Source: Tubiluchus corallicola (taxonomy: Eukaryota > Priapulida > Priapulimorpha > Priapulimorphida > Tubiluchidae). Taken from it: DNA of 64,000 bases. Shown here in pieces: positions 46,322-60,200 of this stretch. The first letter of the stretch is position 1; every line of letters starts with the position of its first letter. The notes beneath the pieces were generated by a model. That model made no database searches and had not been told where the DNA came from. It saw nothing but the letters and a program-made list of their open reading frames with translations. A program made the translations under genes and the position numbers. The DNA is taken from NCBI GenBank assembly GCA_030141605.1, contig JAQGDQ010000104.1, positions 534,001 through 598,000 on the forward strand. The letters are read 5' to 3'.

Positions 46322-49300
46322 AGATACGCATGGCATTAGCAACCGAACACACTGTAATTGTTCCAGATTTATGCTGCATTAACCAAAAACAACATTGAAA
46401 TTAAAACATGGTCGAGATTATGATAATTATTATATTGTTGCAAAAAGTGTTGCTTCAACATGGCTTGAGGCATCTTGTACATAGGTGAAACTTTAAAAGC
46501 TGAACATGTGCCAAGTACTAATTTCAAGCATGTGGTTTAATTTATAGGGCAGTTGCACATTGGTTGGCTGATTGGCTGCGTGCCTTGTATATTGACGTTA
46601 AACATATTGGTCTATCGCTCCGCCCCCGCTGCAACGTAAGCACGCTCAGCAGCATTTGGGATATCAGCTCATGCAGGACAACTGTTTAAGCTAAACTAAA
46701 CTAAACTAAACTAAACAACGTGACACCCCCCTCACAACTAATATCTTATTAGCAGATAAAATGATTGCTCTTTTTCATAAACACAAATTTGCAGAGCAGC
46801 AGCTATTTTAGCACAAAATTAACACTTCAATTAGCCAAAAAATGACTTTTCAATTTAAACAGAATGTAGAGACGAAGTTTCAAAGCACTACAAAGTACAG
46901 AGACACAAATATAGTAAAGAAACTAAGCCAGTTAGCCTTGCTTTACAATAAATGAGCAACAAAAAGATTAAGTCTCTCTTGCCTTTAAACATAGGAACAT
47001 CAAACCTGCGATGTATTTTTCTATATTAATTGATCATGTGCTTGTCTGCAAGATTTACTGAGATTTTTTTGTATTTTTCCATTTGTCAGGCTACGGAAAT
47101 GGAATAAATTTGACTGTTCCATTCCATAGATGACCCTTATATTGAATGCCTGAGTCCCAATGGTATCTTTTAACCTTGATTATAACCAGAAAAATAGCAT
47201 AAAATTAGCTAATATTACATTGATCTATAATATAAGTTTTGACCACATTTGAATTGATTTTGACTGTGAAGATCTCGTTGAAGTATAAAAACTGGCCTGA
47301 AAAGAAAATATTTTTTGTTTTGTCTTTATTTAAAGTTAATCAAATAGTTGTTTTTATCTAACTTGCAAAGCCATAAACTAAACTAAACTGCGTATTTTCT
47401 TGATTGCAAAATGGTTTAATCAGCAACTTGTAGATGTAAGCGTTGTGCATTTCTTACTATAAACGAAAGTAGACTATATATTTCCACTAATTCACTTGCA
47501 ATTTCAGTTGACGATATTAAAATCTAGAACAGAAATCTGACAATATTTCTCCCGCTAACTAATGAAAAGTTGAGCATTTTTCATAACAGTGTTGGACGGA
47601 GCTGTAGCTAAATGTCCTGAGCGTACCTGCTGCAGGGGTGTGTGAAATAACTTGCACGCTGATTGAGCAGTTAACAAAAAAGATTGACATTATGTTAGAT
47701 GTCAGTTGTCTAACTGTCAGTGCTCTTGCACATCAGCAAATTGACCAGTGCACTTGTACATTAACCAAGTGGACAATGCAATTGTGCATTAGTTGGCTGG
47801 AGGTGCGCTTGTATATTGACTAAGTGAAGATGCAATTGCACACATCAGGGTTCAAGTTACCTAGACATAGACATAGAAACACAATGTGTTCTTGAAGAGA
47901 CAATCATGTTTTCACAAAAGAAAAAACGATTGCTGTCATTAGCTGAAAGTATAAAAATTTGGATTACGAAGTGTCAGATTAGTGAGGGATTACTATAATA
48001 AGTTTTTAGTTACATTACGAGCTTTTAGTTTGTTTTACATAATTAGTATTGATTACTTAAGAAAATTTACATACTTTTGGGTATGACACTTGCCTTTTAA
48101 ACTACTAGTAACTTGTGTGTATTAGTGATTCTACGTAGTACAAAAGATTTGTGCAAAGTGTATGTACTGTTGTAAACTATTGTTCAAACACTACTTCTCT
48201 TCTTGTCTGCTGTGATAAATTTGTTGCCGTGAATTTTGCATCCCTGTTTAAAAAGATGGTATTTATAGATTTGTTAGTTTTATATATATAAAAAAAGTTA
48301 TACCTGTTTGATGTAGCAAGATCTGAAGATTACTTTGTTTTTTGTTTACTATTATTTTGCTTTCATGGAAAATGATCCCATGCATTCTTGAAACGTATTT
48401 CAACTTGAAGTATTTTGTCATAAATGTGTAAAAGCAAGTCTTTTAACTGAGCAACTAAAACTTCAATTTAAAAACAGTCCCAGCCGCACCTGAAAATAAT
48501 ACAGAAGCGGTAAAATTAATGCTCAAATTGCTCAATTGGTATTGACCAATTCAATTTTGATTTTTAAATGTTTTATTTAAATTTTAAGCAACTTCATTGT
48601 TGGTTATGTGGTAACTGTATAAAGTAGTTATGTCTTTTTGTGCTTTTAATTGCACTCCTTTTGGGTTTTTATGATTTATTCAGAAAGACCTTCAAAATTT
48701 TGTTGACCATGTACTTATGTTACATAGAAACAACATTGTGGTGTTTTGCTACCTATATTATCAATTAAATAGGTAATGATTTTATAATATTATTTTGTGA
48801 TATTGCTGAACTATTTGCTCAGTTCTGTTATTTCAGTCATTAAGCTTTTACATATTTTTGCAATTTGATTAACCTGTGTGTGAGCTTGGCAAACAAATCA
48901 ATTGTTAGATAATTAAACCAAATAGAGCTAATGTAAATTTTGTTTTTTTGCCTTTTGAATTTTAATAATGATCTCATTGTGATTTTCTGCAAAGTGATAA
49001 TGAAATGTTTAACTTTTGTAATATTTTTTACTTATACACATTATCTCGTTTATGGACTATGGATGTCATATTTCATTATAAAGTTTTGCTGGCTATGTTA
49101 AATGCAGTTCGTGGTGATTACCAAGTGATGCTGACAGCAAAAAATGTCTTTAAACAGCTACAGCCCTAATGCTGCAATAATCAAGCTAGGTACAGCTAGT
49201 GTCCAAGGACTGGCAATTAAACCCATAATAGCTAAGAGCAAAATTTAATGCTACCTGAGTGAGAGCAAGGGTGATTTATTACTGTAATTTGTCCTAGCCC

Positions 49301-49698
49301 TAAGCTTAATGAGTACACCCCTGTACGTATCCATTATATCCTGTTAATCACGTTAGACACCTTTAGTTCAAACTGTTACTAGTACCTTAGAAGACCACTG
49401 AAACGGAACAGGGTACAGCCAAATGGACAAAGAATTTACTGCATTAGTATACCGTGCATGCAAGTCAGGTGTAGAAAATTTTTATTATTATTTCTTTTTC
49501 CAACTATGGTGTAAGTTTGGAGATAACTCAGTTTGCAGAATATTTTCCAAAAAGTAGGTGCGTTAGTCTGAGGACTTAACACAGTATAGTACAAAGTATA
49601 TACATACAGTATAGTACAAATACAACATAGTACAAATGCTTTATTTTAGTGTTTAGTGAACACAGTAAAAACTGCAATAAAACAATAAAAAGCGTAAA
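46322..49698. other. 3' region of the Eph-like gene and intergenic space before the lectin
   Basis: A candidate AATAAA lies at 46947-46952. A (CTAAA)n run is at 46688-46717. A short block (tggttggctgattgg ... cttgtatattgac) at 46555-46605 recurs at 47775-47821. No protein-coding exon was recognised on either strand. Confidence 0.5.
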
Positions 49699-50543
49699 AT
49701 GGATAAGCTCTTCAGTCTTCTGGTGCTGACTGCATATTATGTAGTGTGGTCGAATGTCATTTCTGCACACCTTACATCGCCTGGCCAACCAAATCCATCA
49801 GAGCAAAACATGCAAGATTTGCTGACCAGAACAGCCAAAAAAATCCACACCTTGGAAAGAGAACTGACACAAATAAGCCATGCTGTAGATAAACTGCTTC
49901 AGAAAGTGGAGTTGATTGAGCGGAATACTGCTTGCGGCTGTGGATTTGAGAAAATAGAAGACGGTTGTTACAAGGTGTTTAGTGGAGATGCTAAGCAATC
50001 CTGGGAAAAAGCAAAGACCACATGTAATGCACTTGGTGCCAGACTGGTTTCCGTAGAAACAGCCGAGAAACTGGCGGCAATGTATCAAAGGCTCATTGTG
50101 CATGGATATGCGTGTAAGTTTCCTGTTAGAGGCATTTTGTGGTTTTTTTTTACCTTAGTTTGGTTTAGAAAAGGTACATCCTACAGATGGCAGAAACTTT
50201 GTAGCATTTGCATTATAAAGGGGTACAAATATCAACTTTATCTATTATTTAAACAAAAAATGTCACAGTTTGCTGGACTGATAAGCTCTTAATACCCTAA
50301 CGAGTAATTATTTTTTCCCTTTCAGTTTGGTGGACAGGAGGTAACGACATAGAAGAGGAAGGTTCGTGGGTTTGGGATGGTCTGAAGACTCCATTTAATT
50401 ATACACAATGGGCTGGAGGGCAACCAAATGATGTAAACAATCAAGACTGCTTGCGGATTAGCCCCCATAGCAGTTACCCGAGGACATTGATATGGTGGGA
50501 CGATCCGTGTGATCAACTTGCTAACTTCGTTTGTGAAATGTAA
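49699..50543 (+). CDS. Secreted C-type lectin with coiled-coil neck, two exons
   Basis: Exons 49699-50113 and 50326-50543 (phase 1 intron), 210 residues. The N terminus (MDKLFSLLVLTAYYVVWS) is a signal peptide or anchor. A heptad-like neck follows (LLTRTAKKIHTLERELTQIS, then VDKLLQKVELIERN), which should oligomerise the protein. The C-type lectin domain begins near CGCGFEKIEDGCYKVF and has WEKAKTTCNALGARLVSV, WWTGG, WVWDG, QWAGGQPNDVNNQDCLRI and a final IWWDDPCD...FVCEM. The Ca-site motif reads QPN instead of EPN (mannose type) or QPD (galactose type). The second Ca-binding motif is WDD instead of WND. Calcium-dependent glycan binding is plausible, but specificity cannot be read. A likely poly(A) signal is at 50792-50797. 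Confidence 0.92.
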
Positions 50544-51189
50544 TACATAAAGTAATGACAGTCCAATTCAACCTTGTTACATTATGTTTGTGTCAGTATA
50601 GATGACAGTACTTGTAGTCGAACATCACAAACATTGTGGCATGACTGACAAATTGGTACAACTGTGCACGTACAACGATGTTATCATACAGAAATACTTG
50701 TGCTTTTATCTAGTTTATACCAAGCACAAACTGGAGACTTAAGGACCTTTCTGCACAGTGATGAGTATGGGTTTGATTTTGCAAAGGCATTAATAAATTT
50801 AGCGCATAATTTTGGTACAATGATATTATTGATTGTTTTTTATTATCCAAAATATGTAATTATTACCACAGATATTAAAATTTAAAATCATTACATGGAA
50901 AGCAGGAGTGATAATAAAGTAGCTAAGAAAGTTGGTATTGAGAATACCGCGACAAGTTTTGAAAAAAAGTCTTGCCATCTTGCAAATTGTGCTAATTTTA
51001 TTAATTGCCAACGGCAATTAATAGTTATACACTTACTATAATAGCTTTCTAAGCAATTTTTAATAATGAACAAAGAATTCCACACGTTAGAACTATGGCC
51101 ACGGAGGTAGGAACATTGGGGCAGGCAAAAGAAAACAGTGTTTTATTTTGTGTACTGGCGCTAGGTGGGGCAGTTGTACTATCAACAAA
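50544..51189. other. Lectin 3' UTR and upstream region of the SHB-like gene
   Basis: Contains AATAAA at 50792-50797 (likely lectin poly(A) signal) and a short upstream reading frame at 51095-51208 that overlaps the next start codon. No other gene is seen. Confidence 0.5.
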
Positions 51190-51208
51190 ATGGCTAAATC
51201 AATGTTAA
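51095..51208 (+). other. Candidate upstream ORF overlapping the SHB-like start
   Basis: A 37-codon frame beginning MATEVGTLGQAK ends at a TAA 16 bases past the SHB-like ATG (51190), in another frame. If it is in the mRNA leader it would compete with the main start. Alternatively ACGGAG|GTAGGA near 51104 could be a splice donor. Confidence 0.3.
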
Positions 51209-54200
51209 AAGGAATATTTAGCAACAAGAAACCTCCGCCGACACCGCCAAAACCAGATTATAGAGGAGATAGAACCAGTGAGACTAGCGCGGACGATTAT
51301 GCTAACGATGACTTTGTTACAGAAGCTACAGTTTGTCATCCAGTCTCATGTTTTGATCTCAGTCAGCTGAAATCTAAGCAAAAACCACCTGTGGCGTCTA
51401 AGCCCGTTTCTGTCGAAACGATGGGTGGTGCAAGCGGCAACACGGCAGCTATTCTCAATTTCAAAGCTGTTACAGCCGAACTGAACAGGAAGGGAATAGG
51501 TAGAAGTGGTGGTCTGAAGAAACGCGCCCTTGATAAATCTACTTCCGGGACTAGCCTGACTGGTAGTACAGTTAGCGTGGCAACCGGAAGTGTAGATCAT
51601 AGCAGTGCTTATCACACTCCATGCGCAAGTAGCCGAGACCTTTCTGTTCTTTCAAGTTCCCGGGACGACGTCACGGGATTGCCCGATACGTCAGACTTTA
51701 TTGGGGAACTTCTTGAAGTTTGCGATCAGTTAAAGCGAGGAAAAATGGTTCTTCCAGGTGTGAAGGAAGGTGTATCTTCCACGTCTTTAGCAGACAGTAA
51801 ACTTAACGAGGTGAAAATGAAATTACCTAATGTATCATATTGACTTTTCATTTGTTTAAGGAGGGAAAACTAATTCATGCATTAATGTACAACTGCAATG
51901 TATTTCAAGAATAATTTATTTGCTCATGAAAAAGAAAAACTTCAGTAATTTTTTTGAGTTATCACCAGCTGATAATGGAGTATTCTCATGCCTTTCAAAA
52001 CTCGACAACTCTTTGAATAAAGTTGTGATTCAATTTAATGTGAATGTGACAAAAATAACTACGTTTTTCAAGCATAATATATTCAGCTTTGCAAAATAGA
52101 TGATACTATGACTTTTCAAAGTTTAATTTTTAAGAAACATACTGTTTTAAACAAATGCAGTGATTTTACATTAAATAACACATAGGCTAGCCACACTGTA
52201 AACATATCAGCAGATGAATTGAAATGCTCATAATCATAATCATATACTGCACCTGCATAGCTATTTAAATAAAAACTAGCTGTATTTTCCACCCAGGCAG
52301 ACGTGTAGGGTCTTGCACAAGATTTTAAATGATTTAAACATCCATGTAAGACACACTCAGAAATTGCCACAATGAATCACAGCTGTGGTGTAGAAAAGCA
52401 ATTTGCGGGACAGTTTTATGCAGGAATTTATTGCATACTGCCTTAATCCTAAAAAACACAAAGTTTAAACATTATAACTCACCTCTTTTGTGATAAAATA
52501 ATTGTTTAACAGTGGGATTCATTAAGAAACTTTCGCCAGTTTCAAAAGAAAGTGCTCTTTTAATTGTTACGTCGTATCTGTACCTTATAGTTTCATTTTT
52601 ATTTTGCACATACATTGAAACACTTTACATCTTGGCTGTAACGAGAAATAAAGACCATTTTTACAGTGGAAATTTTAAGTGAATTTCATTGTCACTTTGT
52701 CCAGTCAGAAAGCCATCGGTCCAGTTGTTTGGGTTAGGTAATTTCTGCTTTTCTGCCCATCCAGAGCTTATAGGACATTAAAATGTAATTAACACCAGAG
52801 TCAACTAATTAATGTATCACGCTACCCCCTGTGGATTGAGAATGAAGATGGTAATTTTATATAGTTTCAGAGTCTGAGTCTTGAAAGTAGCATTGCATGT
52901 CAAGATGTTGAAAGCAATGCAGTATGTCAAGATGTTGAGAGGAACAATATACAACAGGGTAGTCAAGAAAATCTAGTCATTTCCCCAGATGATGAAACCA
53001 GCAGTGCATACGATGATGTGATGTACACAGAACCATTTGAACTGCAGGCTGTGATACTTGAGCAGAAACGAGGCAAGTATCTCATACATTGCTGTTATAA
53101 CATGATTAGGTGCTTTTCTTAAAACTCATATGCTGTTTTTAAACAAAAGAATTTGAAAAAGTCTGTCTTATATACACTCATATTTCGGTTTGCCAGACAA
53201 AAGCGGAGATAAGTCGGCCCGAATTTGGCGATTGTCAGTGTTTACCGACTGAGCTAATATAGTAGGCGCTATGTATTAGATTCATTGTAATGTAGAATCA
53301 ATTGCCTAATTGTTTCAAAAACGTCTAGTATGGGCCGCTTCCATGCAAAAGTTTATAAAAACTGTAGGCAATTGATGCAAATAACTCTACATAATTGACT
53401 GTAAACCACTTAAATACACTGCTTAAACTGCTAAACACACTGACATTCAAGGTACACACACGTCGTTACATATTGTTTGGACGTGAACAAAGTGACAGCC
53501 TGCCATCTAGCGGTCAGTTTGCGAAACAACAGACTGTGTCTGTAGTATGTAGGACATTTTAACGGACTAGATTTTGTCTGAATTTTCCGATATCCGTAAA
53601 AACGAGGTCCGGCAAACTGAGATGTGAGTGTAGTTACAATTCTAACATTACATACTAAGATAATAAATTTACATAAAATTATAAAATGTATAAAGTGGGT
53701 CCAAAATACATCAAGAAAGTAAAACTATTAAAACCAATGAGTGTATTCCTTTATTTATCACATAACATTACTCTGTTAACCACCATTTTAGTTACCCACC
53801 ACAAGCAGTTATTGTCAAAGTTAGTTTGTGAAGGAGAACATTTTCTGTTGTACTGTTGTTTTCAAGAGTTTGCATTAGAGAAAGAACATTATTCAGGAGG
53901 AAGTAAGGTGTGCTCATCACCAACAAGTTAGTACAACGGACAATTAAATTTTCAAAAGATAGTCAGAGTATCTATGTAAAAGTTCTCTAAACTTAGAATT
54001 TGTGTTCATAAATTGTACATATGCTTCATATAAGCTGCAACTGAATTATGTGATAGTAATGGTATTTAAATTTTACGCTCATGCCTCTGATATGAAAATA
54101 TAGTTCGTAGATTGCTAAAAAACAAAAACTTTTACGCTCATGCCCCTGATATGAAAATATAGTTCATAGATTGCTAAAAAAACAAAAACTTTTACGCTCA

Positions 54201-57200
54201 TGCCCCTGATATGAAAATATAGTTCATAGATTGCTAAAAAACTAAAACTTTTACGCTCATGCCCTTGATATGAAAATATAGTTCATAGATTGCTAAAAAA
54301 ACAAAAACTTTTACGCTCATGCCCCTGATATGAAAATATAGTTCATAGATTGCTAAAAAACTAAAACTTTTTGTCTTGTTTACTTGTAATTTACTTCCAG
54401 TTGTTTAAAATGATCCTAAATTAATGTTTCTTAACCAGAGAAACTGTCATGTTCTGTACTGATGGTATCATGTATGATGGAGTGTTTCTTTTTTTGTAAT
54501 ATTGCTGCTGTGTGTTTAGTTGGTGTAATGAATTCAACAAATTCATGTGTATAAATATACCCTGTAGCAGGAAATCTATAATCTCAAAATTTTTCACGGT
54601 TGCTCAGTGTTATACATATCATATACAGTGTTTGCCCTGGTTTTGTGGCGTATACCTGGCCTGTGATTCTAAAGGCTTGTTGATTTTTAGCCTAAATACA
54701 AAGTAGAAGTGCGTTAACAGGTTTACTTGTTCAGTATTAAGGCTTAGAAATTTTTGCAGTATGAAGCTCCTTACAACCAGGATACACGTAATTAATCAAC
54801 CCCTGTGAGAGGAAGTACAGTGACGGTATTTCCTTGAACTTTGTGTAATCAATCAACATTTTACAGTGTAACCGTATTAGGTATTGAGTATCTTCATTCA
54901 TAGTACCACACACGTGGCTGGTGTTATAATTAGTTTAAATTAGGTAACCCCTATCCTAGTTGTCAATGGAGACTTTTGTTTAATATCGGCCTCTAGCTCA
55001 GCAAACTTTAAATTGTAATTTAACTAGCATGATCTGTGGTTGGATAAAGATCAGAGTGATGTAAAGTTTTTTTTCTTGTGGTTTGTCACTGCTGATAGGA
55101 AATTGTTCTGTTCCTATTTTTAGCATCAAGCATAAGAAGTTCTACTATTGAGTCCCCGGTAGAAGAGAGGTACCACAAGTACGACACGCCTTACGATTCG
55201 GAAAGTTCGGGTATGTGAATTATTCAGCTAGAATGCTATATTTTGCATTAGTATATCAGTCTTGAATTTTCATATCTTTATCTCTCTTGTGTGAACCAGC
55301 TTTAGATGTTACCCTTACGAAATACAAAATTTGCTCGGTCTCCTTAATGAGTAAGGGTTAGCATTCTCTACCTGAAATTGAGTTTGAATAGAATCAAATT
55401 TGTGACTTTCAAACTAGAATCAAACCAAATGTTGAGATTATGAACCACCTCTGTAAGTGAGGTTTTTGGAATCACACTGAAATAGCATTTACCGTGTTTC
55501 TTGGATAATAATGACCTTATTGCTGATATTGAGCCTGGCTTTTTGCTAGATTTTCTTGTACTAATGTTAACTAAAAGGGTGGCTGATTTTCTAACCTCTA
55601 GGGTTTTTTCGCCACTCTTTCTCTAACTATTAGTGACTTATTTTCTATGTACTTGATTTTTTCATGTTTACAATCTTGAGATAAATAAATTTATCTGGCT
55701 GTGAATCTGGCTTAAGATTTTTTCATAACACTGCTTATGTGCCTTTGTTAGTTAAATTTTAGAGTTTGTTAAAGAAATTTAAAAAAATCGAGTTGATGAG
55801 GTTGTTAATGTGATGACTTGGAAGTCACAGGTTTTGCACGAATTATGAATATATATATTCATCTAGCATCAAATTGATTATCCATTTATTACCAACTCCT
55901 CTCCCTAAATGAAGGTTTATTCCTGGTTGCTCCCATAAACCTGTCAATCAAATGATTTTAGGTCGAATTGCTTCGTTTCACATATAATTTAATGGCCAAA
56001 TGTTTATGTTAAATGAGGAAATTGTACAAATATGTCAGTAGAACAAATATTTATTAGGAGTACAAGATATTAATGCTTTTTACTAAACATTGACACAAAA
56101 ATGCCTTTACTATTTTATTATATTCTTTCGTTTGAATTTTCAGCCCCAATTCCTCCATCTGAAGACACCAGACCTCCCGAAGAGTATGACGAGCCCTGGG
56201 AATGGGTGAAAAGACGCACAATCGCAGCATCGGAGGCTGACGCTAAAACTTCCAGTCTCCGGGAATCTTGCGCATTGTCTCCTGAATCTCCGAGCAAGAG
56301 CAGCGCCATCTCGTCCAAGTCTTTTGAACTATTTACTCTGTCAAGTGACGCTAAAGTAGATAGAGATAGCGATTCGCATTGCTCGCTTCTAGACGAGATT
56401 AATAAAGCATTACCTAGCGATTCTCCTCAAACAGAGGTTCCCGCATCAGGTTTTGAAGGTGCATTTGATGACAACGCTGTTTCTGTTGCCTCTCCTGATA
56501 TTGTCAAAGAAGAGGAGACGTTCGATCACTTCTCCGAAAGTAAGCGGGTCGAATCATTTGAACAGTTGAGTATTACACCAGAGCAAGAGTCAAAGTCAGC
56601 TTTGACGGAATCGAATTCCGAGTGTGACTTGGACAACACTGAACCACAGGAGGCAGTGCATTTAGAACTTGAGTCCTCGGTACAAGGCTTGGAAGACTCG
56701 GTAGACTTGACGGACAGTCCTGTTTATAAGGACAAGTCGTTATTGGATAAAACTGAGTCGCAGGCCGTGCAATCAAACCTCGAGGAAGAGATTTTGGGGG
56801 ATCAAGCAGTACAGGTTCAGCAAACAACACACATGGAGGTAACCAAGCCTGTAGAGACTGCTGCACCCAAGGTGGCGATCACGAAGCCGCCTCTCAAAAA
56901 GAAGCCTCCCGTGAAACCTCCTCGCAAAGACAAACTCGCACAACTGAGATCTCAAACCAGCGAGACTGCTGAACAGGGTAAAGCGGAACCGGTTAACGGG
57001 AGCCCTGTTCCTGTCTCTAGTGAGGAGCGGAAGGGCTCTACTACATCCTCTCAAACAGAAGTTAAGTGTTCCCCAAGAGGGAGTCCCGTTTTTGAGAGCA
57101 CATCTCGCGATACGCTGTCGCTGTCTCTAGATGCGCAAAGTCAAGATTCGTTATCGGTGAGGTCCGGAAGTAGCGGGCGGTCTCCTGTTATTTCCCCAGT

Positions 57201-60200
57201 ACATATGACGTCTCCTGCTCACGATATCAGGCCTTTAGATGACTATGATGCCCCGTGGGAGTGGGTGGCGAAGAACAAAGCTCGACAATCTATTAAAGGT
57301 ATGCTTCTGTTTTGCTTTTAGGTTTTTTCTTACTGTAATAAATCTTACATAAAGATGATCTTTATAAATGTTATTCATTTGTTTTGCTCAGCCTCCATTC
57401 TCAGGAAGGAATACTTAACGTGATTGATATTACATAATTAGTTCCTCATCTTTGTACTAGAATTAAAATGCCCCTGTGGAGAGTGTGCTGAACTGAACGG
57501 GGAATTCTCTTTGTCCCTGAATATGATTGGACTCGTCAAAAGAGTGGACTAGTTAATACAGCGGTCACAATAGCGTAGCAGTTTAATTTAAATGATTTGT
57601 GTTGTTCTTGTTTCTGAAATAAAGAGTGATCTTAATGTCTTAGTGAACGGTTCACAAAATGCAATCTTTGACAAATAAATTAAATCGAAATAAATTCATT
57701 ATAAGTAATTAAAGTTTGATAATCTCTTTTCAGAATGTTGGTCAGTAATAGGTTTTTTCTTTACTTTTTCGAATGTCTTCTATTTGTTTGAAATGCCTCA
57801 GGTTAAATTTTTGCTGGCTAAGCTATCGTTCAAATTAAGAATTGTAATTTTTGTTCACATTATTAGAGTGTAAAACTACTGAAATAAGCTGTGTTTAGCA
57901 TATGATATACCAAAACTTTTTGTGTCTGATGTCTGAGCGACCAAAGCGTCCAGCGACAGAGATGGTATATACTGTCAGTGGGTGACGAAATGAAAAATTT
58001 TGGCAGCGGACTCTGGAAGCCAGATCCTGGAAGTTCTTATTGTTTGATCATCTGGCGTCAAATGTTTTTTCATCAATCCGCCATTGATGCCTGGGCCTGC
58101 AAATTATTATTCGAATAAATAATGTAAAAAAAATGCACGCACTGAAAAAAAACTATTTTTTATTTCGTTTTTTGTCTTTCTGAAAAGAAATAGAGATTGA
58201 AGTTGTTAACTGGAAGGGAACGAAAAGGAAATGTTTAACTATACTTAAGTTATATTACTTAGCATTACGATTACCTGCTTGGAAGACTTATAAACTAGAA
58301 AAGAAAATTCTTAATAATTGAAAATGTTCCCGCCAACTGGTAAAATGTCGTTAACTCACTTTCCCAGTGTGAACCACCCATTCGTCAAAATACCTGTTTT
58401 TAATATCATTGACAAGATTCAGTGCTTTAAATTTTTGCTTAGTTAGTGTTAACTACGAAAGCTCTGATTATTTTTTCAAACTTTACACAATATTGTTTAC
58501 ACTTGTTTCAAATGACCTACTGTCTTTCTTCATGCTACTTCTACTAACACACCCTTCTGTTCGTGTTTGATCTAACCTTCCTGCCTGTTCTTTTTAAGTT
58601 CACATGTCAGTTCCTTTTTTTATCTGGTTCAAATGTCAGTGGGCGTATACAAGCTTTTGCTTTTCTAGCTTGCTGCAGTACAACGATAGTGTATGTGACA
58701 TAATTTTACCGTAAGATGCAACAATATTGATAGTTTGTCGCCGTATATTGAATGTCACTATTATACTGAATGTATTCATAATAAAGCTTCAAACTTCAGA
58801 CTTACTGTCAAAGCGAATTTACAAGTTCACAAATTTATAAGCTTTATTACAAGTTTTATACAGCATTACTGCTAATGCAAGCCTTGCCTGCAATAAGATA
58901 GCATGTAAGTGATACAAAATTTCAAGACAAATTTTTTTTATGCTTTATGTATGTGAAGGATGCTTTATTGTTCTATAATTACTCAATGAATGCTACCCGC
59001 AAGGCGGTGGAAGCCAGACGCTTTATGCTTTGTTTTTTTACTTTCTGACTGGCTTGTTTTGCAAAGTGATTTAAATGTTTTTACTTGTAGACATGGCTGC
59101 AAATCTGTCGAAGAGACCAAAGAGCAAAAGTGCCAGCTCCTATGGCTCGCCGCCTACAAATCGCAAATGCTCCGCAATTAGTCTAGGTAGCAACAGGGCC
59201 ACATCCCCTCAGGGCGCGCCATCTTTTGCGGTCCCGCCCGGAGCAATTTCTACTAGCATGACTTCTTCGGGCTTCAGCGTGATGTCGGCAACTCCGCACC
59301 AAGATCTGAGGCCTTTAGAGGATTACGACTCGCCGTGGGAGTACAATGCGCGCAAGTCCAGCCATGCAATGAGAGGTATTTGGAACTGTTGTGTTTATTC
59401 TAAGGTCAAAATTAGTCAAAATAACTCCGCTCATTTTCATTTCTTGCTGCAAAAATGCAGCACAGTTTTTTCAGTCTTGCTTTGGTCCACGTAATATAAC
59501 GAAACTAATCAGTCTTTGTTTTATTTTATTGTGTGACTCAAAAATTGACATAAATAAGAAAATTATATTTCCATGTAGTTATTTCACTATGTTAGTACAG
59601 TAAGTTCTCACTTAGCAACTGCCCGGTTAGCGACGTTTCGTTTTAATGACGCTGATCATTTGACACCTTTTTTCTCACTTAACGAACGCATGTTTTATTT
59701 TAACGACAATTTTTTGCTTTGTTCAAGCCCATTTCTATTTTATCAACAACATTTTTACCTAATCTGAAGTATTAAAACGGTATGTTTTCTTCTAAAAATG
59801 CATTAGTAATCTAAACGGTACAAATAGAAGAAAAGAAATAAATCAATAAAAGTATGAATGAAACTCAGAAAACGTTTAATTCATATGATTTAGACAGCAT
59901 TGATTTTTGCCTCTGTAACATATCTCAGTTCTTTTACATTACCTTCTATGAAAGTCTTGGTTTCGTTTAACGACGTTTTGCTTAACTTCGCGTTTTGCTG
60001 GAACGCATTAGTGTCGTAACCAAGGACTTGACTTACTGTAGTATGAAAATCATACCAGAGTTTTTTCAGTACATATCCGCAAACTTTTATTTTACTTTCG
60101 TCCATTAACATACTAAGAAAACATTGTTTTAGTTTTTGTTTTTATTCTGTTATGCCAGCAGAGATGTTGTTCAAGCTTTCACAAATCTACATAACAAAAA

